From an uncultured Bacteroidales bacterium (GTDB lineage Bacteria; Bacteroidota; Bacteroidia; Bacteroidales; Tenuifilaceae), in assembly GCA_937915475.1 (NCBI GenBank), contig CALGIR010000188.1, positions 1 through 36,409 on the forward strand: 36,409 bases of DNA. Direction: 5' to 3'. The translations under genes and the position numbers were made by a program. Every line of letters begins with the position of its first letter. The stretch's first letter is position 1. Below the pieces are notes generated by a model. That model was given only the letters and a program-made list of their open reading frames with translations, was not told the DNA's origin and ran no database searches. Shown here piece by piece: positions 7,639-14,439 of the stretch.

Positions 7639-9114
7639 TTAGTAGGATCTAGCAAAGAGAACTCTCTGCTTCGAAGGTTTCCCTGTTAAAATACAAGTTC
7701 CTTCTTCAATTTCGTTATCAAAAGGTATGCAGCGAATTGTTGCCTTAGTTTCCTCTTTAATTTTTTCTTCAGATTCAGCTGTTCCATCCCAATGGGCAGA
7801 AATAAATCCACCTTTTTCGTCGAGGATTCTCTTAAATTCATCAAAAGTATCAGCCTTAGTTGTTTTATCGTGCCTAAAGTCAAGTGCTTTTTTGAAGATG
7901 CTTTCCTGAATTGTGTCTAAAAGATTTACTATGTAGTCTACGATGCCTTCCTGTTTAACAAATTCTTTAGTTAATGTATCCCGACGAGCAACTTCAACAG
8001 TACCCTTTTCTAAGTCTTTGGGTCCAATGGCTATACGAATTGGGTAGCCTTTAAGCTCATATTCGGCAAATTTAAACCCAGGTTTAAGTGTGTCTCTATC
8101 GTCGTATTGGGTTGTTACGCCTCTCTTCTCGAGCTGTGATTTAATTTCGTTTACCTTTTCGGTAATTTGCTCTAGTTCCTCTTTGCTCTTGTATATTGGA
8201 ATAAATACCACTTGAGTAGGGGCTAATTTTGGAGGTAGCACAAGTCCATTGTCATCGGAATGAGCCATAATTAAAGCACCTATAAGTCTTGTAGAGACAC
8301 CCCAAGAGGTAGCCCAAACATGCTCAAGGGTTCCTTCTTTGGTCTGAAATTTCACATCAAAGGCTTTTGCAAAGTTTTGCCCCAAAAAATGTGATGTTCC
8401 CGCTTGCAAAGCTTTGCCATCCTGCATTAGTGCTTCAATACAATAGGTTTCAATAGCCCCAGCAAAGCGTTCTCCTTCTGATTTTGTACCAATAATAACT
8501 GGCACACCCATCCAGTTTTGAACAAAATCAGCATACACATTAATCATTTGTATGGTTTCCTCAATTGCCTCTGCTTTAGTAGCATGGGCTGTATGCCCTT
8601 CTTGCCAAAGGAATTCGGTTGTTCTCAGGAATAAACGCGTGCGCATTTCCCATCGTACAACGTTTGCCCATTGGTTAATAAGTATTGGTAAATCACGATA
8701 TGATTGTATCCAACCCTTGTAGGTATTCCAAATTATTGTTTCGGATGTTGGTCTAACAATTAGTTCCTCTTCTAGCTTAGCATCTTCATCAACAACAACA
8801 CCCTTTCCATCAGGGTCATTTTTTAGTCGATAATGAGTTACTATGGCACACTCTTTGGCGAAACCCTCAACATGATCAGCTTCTTTACTAAAAAACGATT
8901 TTGGAATAAACAGAGGGAAATAAGCATTTTGATGCCCAGTTGCCTTAAACATATCATCAAGTTGTCTTTGAATCTTTTCCCAAATGGCATAACCATAGGG
9001 CTTTATAACCATACAGCCTCTAACTGCAGAGTGGTCGGCCAAACCTGCTTTAACAACGATATCATTGTACCATTGAGAATAATCTTTATCTCTACCTGTA
9101 ATTCCTTTTGCCAT
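7639..9114 (-). CDS. proS: Prolyl-tRNA synthetase (eukaryote/archaeal type)
   Basis: The 491-residue class II synthetase charges tRNA-Pro with proline. It lacks the bacterial editing (INS) insertion between motifs 2 and 3. It has the shorter archaeal/eukaryotic architecture: core with RPTSE, RWEMRTRLFLRTTEFLWQEGHTAHAT and GTSHFLGQNFAKAF, an anticodon-binding domain, and a C-terminal domain ending FARSY with the class-typical final Tyr. Two cysteines (CIPF and GTCILTG) are left from the zinc site usual in that domain. I chose ATG at 9114, giving the expected start MAKGITGRDKDYSQWY. The reading frame is open for 26 more codons upstream, but those residues do not look like ProS. The gene is divergent from the lipoprotein at 9213. 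Confidence 0.95.
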   Translation of the reverse strand: MAKGITGRDKDYSQWYNDIVVKAGLADHSAVRGCMVIKPYGYAIWEKIQRQLDDMFKATGHQNAYFPLFIPKSFFSKEADHVEGFAKECAIVTHYRLKNDPDGKGVVVDEDAKLEEELIVRPTSETIIWNTYKGWIQSYRDLPILINQWANVVRWEMRTRLFLRTTEFLWQEGHTAHATKAEAIEETIQMINVYADFVQNWMGVPVIIGTKSEGERFAGAIETYCIEALMQDGKALQAGTSHFLGQNFAKAFDVKFQTKEGTLEHVWATSWGVSTRLIGALIMAHSDDNGLVLPPKLAPTQVVFIPIYKSKEELEQITEKVNEIKSQLEKRGVTTQYDDRDTLKPGFKFAEYELKGYPIRIAIGPKDLEKGTVEVARRDTLTKEFVKQEGIVDYIVNLLDTIQESIFKKALDFRHDKTTKADTFDEFKRILDEKGGFISAHWDGTAESEEKIKEETKATIRCIPFDNEIEEGTCILTGKPSKQRVLFARSY

Positions 9115-9199
9115 AATGCTTGTTTGGTATGAATTTTGTAAGTATTTAAGTACTTTTAAAGATACAAAGTAAGTAAATAAAACCCTAAACATAAAAACA

Positions 9200-9207
9200 C
9201 AAGGAGG
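9200..9207 (+). promoter_or_regulatory. Consensus Shine-Dalgarno sequence before the lipoprotein gene
   Basis: AAGGAGG lies about five bases before the ATG at 9213. Bacteroidota genes usually lack a strong Shine-Dalgarno sequence, and most genes in this window do, so this one is conspicuous and supports the chosen start. Confidence 0.6.
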
Positions 9208-9212
9208 TTGTT

Positions 9213-10691
9213 ATGAGAACTAAATTTAAATTATTTACAATTGCTTTTTTTGCCCTTACCTTGGGAGCTTGCTCCACAAGTATGCGAATGAGCAAAACAA
9301 GTACTTATGGGGGAGACGATCTATACTTTAACCCCTCAGAATCATACTCAGTTGAAAACAGCCAGAAAAGCACGTCAAATTCTGGGCTTAAACTGGATGA
9401 CTTAGAAAGTAAATACCGAGAAATACTTGCCAACGATAGCATTGGCAATATAGATACGCTTGTGTATAAAGCTGAGGATTCAGGAAATCCATACAGCGAT
9501 GTATTGTCAACTTCTTACCAAGAATCGTACGAGAGAAGGTTAAGAGGAAGGTCTGATGCTTCTTACGGAGTAAATGACTGGGCTACTCAATATTCTGACG
9601 ATTACAGGTATGCCTCGGCCTACGATCCTGCTTTCTATAACATTATAGTTATGGGTGGCGAAGTATGGGTTGAGCCATACTATATCTCATCCATGTTTGG
9701 CTGGCCAAGGTATAACCGTTATGGTTATTGGGGCTCTTCATGGGGCCGTCCTTATTATGGGTTTGGTATGGCTTGGAATTATGGTTATCCTTATGGTTAT
9801 TGGGGATACTCTAATCCTTATTCATACTGGTATTCACCTTGGAATAGTTATGGGTATGGATATGGAAACGGGTACGGTTATGGATATGGCAGTTATTGGA
9901 ACAATAATCAGCAAAGTGCAGCTAACTATCATTGCGGACGAAGGCCTTCACAAGGAATTGTAAACTATGGCAACAGGCCTACTGGCGATAATAGCAATTT
10001 TAGTATTAGTGGAGTTAATAGTGTTAATCGGGATAGGCGAAGAGAAATTTCGGATGTACAAGTGGTTTTAGGCAACACACAATCGCATGAACGCCGACCC
10101 GAAGGGACACAGATTAGCACTCGCCCTACGGAAGCACGAGATCCTAATTTAACACGACCTGTTAATCAGGAAGCTGTACGCAAAGTAGTAAGAGAACCCA
10201 TTAGAGATAATAATACCATTGCGCGGCCAACTCGAGAAGGGAACTCCATTAACCCTACAAGGGTAAGCACAGGAAATCGGGAGATTAATAGAGCTTACAA
10301 TCCAACATATACTCGACCTAATCCTGCAAACAGCAGTGATTTTAACAAGCCTACACGCAGTTATCCATCTACTGAAACAGCTAGACCAATTAGTAGACCA
10401 ACAGGTCAACAAGTGGCTAGGCCAAGCCAACAGGTAACTAGACCCGTTAGAGGGTCAAGTGGTGAAAGTGGAAGAAATTTTAATTCTCCATCAAGGATTA
10501 GCTCACCTGCTGTAAGAAGCCCCAACCGTGGTAGTTCTTCAGGTTCTAGTAGTGGTAGTGTCTCTTCTCCTTCAAGGAGTTCGGTAGGAACTTCGTCTTC
10601 TTCGCGTTCTAGCTCTGGTTCAAGTTCAAGCAGTGGTTCTTCTTCAAGATCAAGCAGTGGTTCTTCATCCACTGGAACAAGATCAAGATAG
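9213..10691 (+). CDS. Low-complexity lipoprotein (Tyr/Gly/Trp-rich middle, Ser-rich tail)
   Basis: I do not recognise a characterised family. The 492-residue product has a lipoprotein signal peptide with lipobox LGAC (Cys20). Residues about 60-155 look like an ordinary domain, ending in a VMGGEVWVEPYY strand. Residues about 161-231 are dominated by Tyr, Gly, Trp and Pro (YGYGYGNGYGYGYG is one run). Next comes an Arg/Pro/Thr/Asn-rich section of about 180 residues. The last about 55 residues are mostly Ser, Gly and Arg. DNA repeats in the tail (a 17-base unit at 10626 and again at 10650) show slippage-type growth. A surface or periplasmic disordered protein with adhesive or structural role is a guess. 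It is divergent from proS, and a large inverted repeat lies between it and the porin gene. Confidence 0.75.
   Translation: MRTKFKLFTIAFFALTLGACSTSMRMSKTSTYGGDDLYFNPSESYSVENSQKSTSNSGLKLDDLESKYREILANDSIGNIDTLVYKAEDSGNPYSDVLSTSYQESYERRLRGRSDASYGVNDWATQYSDDYRYASAYDPAFYNIIVMGGEVWVEPYYISSMFGWPRYNRYGYWGSSWGRPYYGFGMAWNYGYPYGYWGYSNPYSYWYSPWNSYGYGYGNGYGYGYGSYWNNNQQSAANYHCGRRPSQGIVNYGNRPTGDNSNFSISGVNSVNRDRRREISDVQVVLGNTQSHERRPEGTQISTRPTEARDPNLTRPVNQEAVRKVVREPIRDNNTIARPTREGNSINPTRVSTGNREINRAYNPTYTRPNPANSSDFNKPTRSYPSTETARPISRPTGQQVARPSQQVTRPVRGSSGESGRNFNSPSRISSPAVRSPNRGSSSGSSSGSVSSPSRSSVGTSSSSRSSSGSSSSSGSSSRSSSGSSSTGTRSR
10626..10666 (+). repeat. Direct repeat in the Ser-rich tail of the lipoprotein gene
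   Basis: A 17-base unit at 10626-10642 recurs exactly at 10650-10666. The 24-base offset is eight codons, so the frame is kept. This is consistent with expansion by replication slippage. Confidence 0.8.
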
Positions 10692-10712
10692 TTGGTTCTT
10701 TATACAAATTAA

Positions 10713-10802
10713 AGGATATGGAAAGGATTGTATTGAGCTAATAGTTTTTCGCTTAAGGATTAAAAAAAATGTTTTTTATTGAGCCAATCCTTTCCATATC
10801 CT
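10713..10802. repeat. 18-bp perfect inverted repeat spanning 90 bp
   Basis: Positions 10713-10730 are the exact reverse complement of 10785-10802, with 54 bases between. The inside holds an A-run/T-run mini-palindrome (about 10761-10779) and an eight-base TATTGAGC motif twice. It fills most of the gap between the lipoprotein and porin genes; its right arm ends 21 bases before the porin start. It may be a long-range mRNA hairpin, a terminator/attenuator, or a small mobile repeat. Confidence 0.75.
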
Positions 10803-10823
10803 ATAAAATCAAAACAAATTATC

Positions 10824-12326
10824 ATGAAAAAAACACTTCTTTTTCTTCTTGCTTTTGGTGCTTTTGGTGTAATGTCCCAAGGAGTAGACGATGCACTTAG
10901 GTTATCTAATCAGAATGGACTCTATGGCACGGCAAGGTACGTTAGCCTCGGTGGAGCTTTTGGAGCCTTGGGCGGCGATTTTACCTCATTATCAAACAAT
11001 CCGGCAGGGCTAGGTGTATATCGCTCTTCTGAGTTTACTTTAACTCCCTCGATAAAGAGTAGGATAGACGACACTAAATATATAGGAACAAAATATAGCG
11101 ACTCACGAACTCGCTTTATGTTTGATAACATAGGTTTGGTTGCCTCTTTTAAAACCCTAAAGGAGGAAGAGAAAGGATTAGTAATGTTAAACCTAGGTTT
11201 TGGATACAATAGAATAAAGGATTTTTATTCAGAAACAACCGCAATAGGGGGGAATGATAACTATTCGATAATGCACTATTTTGCGGGCGTGGCCAAGGGT
11301 AACGATTGGTACGACATGAGCCCTAACGATGATACCGATTGGGATCCGTATAGACAGTCCAATGCCCCGTGGGAGGCAATAATGGCATGGAATTCATTTT
11401 TAATTGATACTTTGGCTGGTTTAAATATACAATACCAACCTCCTCTTATTGAAGGTGATGGCGTATATCAAGATCAGTCCATATCATCCGAGGGTGGAAT
11501 TGGTGAGTACACCTTTTCTGCTGGTGCCAATTTCTCCAACAAGTTTTATGTTGGTGCTACAATTGGGCTGCAGAACGTTTACTATAGGCAAACCATATAC
11601 TATGCTGAAAGTGCTTATGAGGATAATGTAGTTTCTGCTAACCTTTTTAAAAGCATGAACTACAATCAACGCTTACTGGTTGAAGGTAATGGGGTTAATT
11701 TTAAGCTAGGGCTTATCTTTAGGCCAACTACTGAACTCAGGTTAGGTTTAGCTGCGCATACACCAACTTTCTATAATTTAGATGAGAAGTATAGTGCAAC
11801 CATGAGTTCAGATTTTAATGTTGGCACAGCTACAGCTAAAACGCCAATCAACTTTTATGACTATAGAATTGAAACTCCCTACAAGTTAATAGGTTCTGTT
11901 GCCTATACCTTTGGGAAAGTTGGACTTATTAGTGCCGATTATGAGTATGTTGATTACTCAACCATGCGTTTTGGTAAAGGCGGAGATGGGTATCGTTTTA
12001 GGAACGAGAATCAAACCATAAAAAATATTTTCACCAATGCTCATAACGTAAGGGTTGGTGCCGAGGTCTGGATAGGCCAGTTGGCTTTACGTGGTGGATA
12101 TGCCTATTTTGGAAGCCCATACAACAAAGATATGGAACTCTCCTCATCAGCAACTAATGCATTCTCGGGTGGTTTTGGATTAAGGATGGATAATTTCTTT
12201 CTCGATTGGGCATACCAGCGTATTATGTACGGCGATAAGTACTTACCTTTTGCAACAGCAAACGAGGTTATTGAGCGCGATGTGAATCAGAATAGGTTTA
12301 TGCTAACAATAGGGTTTAAGTTTTAA
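10824..12326 (+). CDS. Outer-membrane beta-barrel protein, OmpP1/FadL/TodX family
   Basis: The 500-residue protein starts with a Sec signal peptide (MKKTLLFLLAFGAFGVMSQG). Immediately after comes the family hallmark: YGTARYVSLGGAFGALGGDFTSLSNNPAGLGVY, followed by amphipathic beta strands to a C-terminal aromatic strand ending IGFKF. In this family the N-terminal plug (NPAG motif) sits inside a 14-strand barrel that takes up hydrophobic compounds; Bacteroidota members have mostly unknown substrates. I chose ATG at 10824 rather than an upstream in-frame start at 10779. The latter would put 15 polar residues before the signal peptide and start inside the 18-bp inverted repeat region. A terminator follows at 12347-12368. 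Confidence 0.88.
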   Translation: MKKTLLFLLAFGAFGVMSQGVDDALRLSNQNGLYGTARYVSLGGAFGALGGDFTSLSNNPAGLGVYRSSEFTLTPSIKSRIDDTKYIGTKYSDSRTRFMFDNIGLVASFKTLKEEEKGLVMLNLGFGYNRIKDFYSETTAIGGNDNYSIMHYFAGVAKGNDWYDMSPNDDTDWDPYRQSNAPWEAIMAWNSFLIDTLAGLNIQYQPPLIEGDGVYQDQSISSEGGIGEYTFSAGANFSNKFYVGATIGLQNVYYRQTIYYAESAYEDNVVSANLFKSMNYNQRLLVEGNGVNFKLGLIFRPTTELRLGLAAHTPTFYNLDEKYSATMSSDFNVGTATAKTPINFYDYRIETPYKLIGSVAYTFGKVGLISADYEYVDYSTMRFGKGGDGYRFRNENQTIKNIFTNAHNVRVGAEVWIGQLALRGGYAYFGSPYNKDMELSSSATNAFSGGFGLRMDNFFLDWAYQRIMYGDKYLPFATANEVIERDVNQNRFMLTIGFKF

Positions 12327-12334
12327 TATTAATA

Positions 12335-12988
12335 CTATTTATTTAGGGGGCTAAATGCCCCTTTTTTTATTAAAAATATTCTGGAATCCATCCCACAATT
12401 GCATAGCAAATCAAATACCGAGAGATTTGATATAAAGCCATGCTTGTTCTCAAAAACCTGAAAGTATTCTTCTCCTTGGCTATTGTTAGGTAACTCTTTT
12501 TTGTTCTCATCAGCTAATCGTCGCAAATCGTTAAAATTACTGTCGTAATCTTTTATGTACGATTTAGTTTCCTTTAGTTCAACCTTAACCTCTAGGATAG
12601 CCATAATAGTCTCCAGTATACTAAGGTTGAAATCCCAAAGATATTTCCACTCTTTAACATAGTATTGCTCAAAGTAATCTTTTAGGTATTCAAAGTAAGC
12701 TGAGTTTTTGTATGCCGACTCTATTGCCCTCCAATGTTCCCTCCGCCATTTTACCGAATTGTCTAGTACTACATCACACACTTTTGTCCTGTTACCCTGG
12801 GGCTTTATCACCGGAATCGATAAAGGAAGCGCACCATTAGCAGAGTATATCACACACCTATTTCTATAGGTTTGCTTTCTGTAAGTTTCATGTTTTTCTA
12901 AATAAGCTATTTTAGAGTTAAATAGCTCTTTTATGTAACGGATGGATGGTAAATAGGCTATGGATAGGATGGAAGGATTGCTTTGCAT
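12335..12988 (-). CDS. WbqC-family protein
   Basis: The 217-residue cytosolic protein matches the WbqC-like family. It opens with a SIAYLPSIRYIKELF strand-helix, followed by the typical RNRCVIYSANGALPLSIPV segment. A WRREHWRAIESAYKNSAYFEYL motif comes next, with a C-terminal DLLCNCG. WbqC genes occur in O-antigen and polysaccharide clusters and as stand-alone genes in Bacteroidota; the biochemical role is unproven. Here it stands alone, divergent from the 2-oxoacid dehydrogenase E2 gene and convergent with the porin. Its last codons overlap the porin's terminator hairpin. A TATCTTTG -7 box at 13005-13012 gives a very short leader, and an inverted repeat overlaps this promoter. Confidence 0.82.
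   Translation of the reverse strand: MQSNPSILSIAYLPSIRYIKELFNSKIAYLEKHETYRKQTYRNRCVIYSANGALPLSIPVIKPQGNRTKVCDVVLDNSVKWRREHWRAIESAYKNSAYFEYLKDYFEQYYVKEWKYLWDFNLSILETIMAILEVKVELKETKSYIKDYDSNFNDLRRLADENKKELPNNSQGEEYFQVFENKHGFISNLSVFDLLCNCGMDSRIFLIKKGAFSPLNK
12347..12368 (+). terminator. Intrinsic terminator of the porin gene, inside the end of the WbqC-family gene
   Basis: A GC-only stem (12347-12351 with 12357-12361, loop TAAAT) is followed by seven T residues on the plus strand. It lies 21 bases after the porin stop codon. The same bases encode the last residues of the convergent WbqC-family protein. Confidence 0.8.
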
Positions 12989-13004
12989 TTCTATCTTTTT
13001 GATA

Positions 13005-13040
13005 CAAAGATATAACGTTGTATATCCCTTTTACAACGTT
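13005..13040 (-). promoter_or_regulatory. Promoter of the WbqC-family gene with an overlapping inverted repeat (possible operator)
   Basis: On the minus strand, TATCTTTG (13005-13012) matches the Bacteroidota -7 consensus TAnnTTTG. A GTTG at 13034-13037 is a plausible -33 element with a 21-base spacer. A perfect 9-bp inverted repeat (13014-13022 with 13032-13040, 9-base spacer) fills the space between the two boxes, where a repressor could bind. The repeat also lies in the leader region of the divergent E2 gene. Confidence 0.45.
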
Positions 13041-13122
13041 TGTTGTATTTTGTTGCATTCCCCCTCGAACAAATAGGCCAAACCTGTGTTTTTTACTTAG
13101 AAATACTAAAACAATACAGGAT

Positions 13123-14406
13123 ATGTTTGAGATAAAAATGCCTAAAATGGGCGAAAGCGTTGAGCAAGCTACAATTACAAAGTGGTTTGTAAGCGTTGGT
13201 GACAAGGTAGAGGAGGACGATAACCTACTTGAGATTGCCACTGATAAGGTTGACTCAGAGATACCTTCGCCAGTGGCTGGAACCGTTGCCAGTATTCTTT
13301 TTAAGGAGAATGATGTGGTTCCGGTAGGGGAGGTAATAGCCACAATTAATATCAATGGGGAGACTCCTGATAGGACTGAACCGATTGCGCAAAGCAAGCA
13401 GGATAGTTCTTCAGATAAGGATAAAAAAGAGGTCTCACCTGAGAAAGAGGATGAGCTAAAAGAAAAGGAGACCTACGACAGATTTTACAGCCCTTTGGTT
13501 AAGAGTATTGCCAAAAAGGAGGACATTCCAGCTGATGAGCTAAATACCATTAAAGGGACAGGGAAAGATGGTAGGGTTCGAAAGAGCGATATCCTTGAGT
13601 ACATCAAAGAAAGACCTCAAGGCAGAAAAGAGTTATCCCAAAGTGACGATTCAGTCCGAAAAGAAGGTAGTCCTAAGGCAAGCCCGTCTGTTAGCCTAGG
13701 TGATGAGATTATTGAAATGGATAGGGTACGAAGGCTAATTGCCGATCACATGGTTAAATCAACACAAACATCTGCTCATGTAACCAATATGGTTGAAGCC
13801 GATGTATCCACAATTGTAAAGTGGCGAACCATGATGAAAGAGCCGTATCAAGCTAAATATAAAACTAGGCTTACCTATATGCCGATTTTTACTGAGGCGG
13901 TAACTAAGGCTTTACGTGATTTTCCCATGGTCAATTCCAGTGTGGATGGCGATAGAATAATTGTAAAAGGGCATGTTAATATTGGTATTGCAGTTGCAAA
14001 ACCAGATGGTAATCTTATTGTTCCCGTTATTAAGGATGCCGATAGATTAAATATACCAGGATTGGCGTCTGCCATAAATCAACTTGCGGATAAAGCAAGG
14101 GAAAATAGGCTCTCACCCGATGATATACAGGAAGGGACATTCTCGATCACAAATTTTGGTACGTTTCGTAACCTAATGGGTACTCCCATAATTGCACAAC
14201 CACAAGTTGCAATTCTGGCAACAGGCTCAATTGAGAAAAAGCCTGCAGTTGTGGAGACCGATCAAGGAGATATTATCGTTCCAAGGCATAAGATGTTCCT
14301 AAGCCTTTCATACGATCATAGAATAATTGACGGATCATTGGGTGGTGCTTTTTTAAGAAGAGTAGCCGATTACCTCGAGCAGTTTGATGCCAACAGGGAG
14401 GTGTAA
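13123..14406 (+). CDS. 2-oxoacid dehydrogenase E2, dihydrolipoyl acyltransferase
   Basis: The 427-residue E2 has one N-terminal lipoyl domain (2-76) with the lipoylated Lys at K42 in ATDKVDSE. A charged linker is followed by a peripheral-subunit-binding domain (about 121-162, YSPLVKSIAKKEDIPADEL to RVRKSDILEYI). After a second linker comes the catalytic domain (about 195-427) with SYDHRIIDG (H399, D403). It transfers an acyl group from E1-bound ThDP to CoA. I chose ATG at 13123 because the lipoyl domain starts right there (MFEIKMPKMGES); the frame is open upstream but reads unlike E2. The E1 gene follows after 33 bases. No E3 (lipoamide dehydrogenase) gene is in the window. Branched-chain 2-oxoacid or pyruvate as substrate cannot be settled here. 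Confidence 0.93.
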   Translation: MFEIKMPKMGESVEQATITKWFVSVGDKVEEDDNLLEIATDKVDSEIPSPVAGTVASILFKENDVVPVGEVIATININGETPDRTEPIAQSKQDSSSDKDKKEVSPEKEDELKEKETYDRFYSPLVKSIAKKEDIPADELNTIKGTGKDGRVRKSDILEYIKERPQGRKELSQSDDSVRKEGSPKASPSVSLGDEIIEMDRVRRLIADHMVKSTQTSAHVTNMVEADVSTIVKWRTMMKEPYQAKYKTRLTYMPIFTEAVTKALRDFPMVNSSVDGDRIIVKGHVNIGIAVAKPDGNLIVPVIKDADRLNIPGLASAINQLADKARENRLSPDDIQEGTFSITNFGTFRNLMGTPIIAQPQVAILATGSIEKKPAVVETDQGDIIVPRHKMFLSLSYDHRIIDGSLGGAFLRRVADYLEQFDANREV

Positions 14407-14439
14407 ATATTTTTTAATAACAGAATATGTTTATTGATT

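Noticed and set aside
9115..9192. Extended ProS N-terminus starting at 9192
   Set aside because: The 26 extra residues do not resemble any ProS N-terminus, and MAKGITGRDKDYSQWY at 9114 is the expected start.
10406..10672. Leu/Glu-rich open frame antisense to the lipoprotein tail
   Set aside because: It is an artefact of the Ser/Arg-codon repeats read in reverse.
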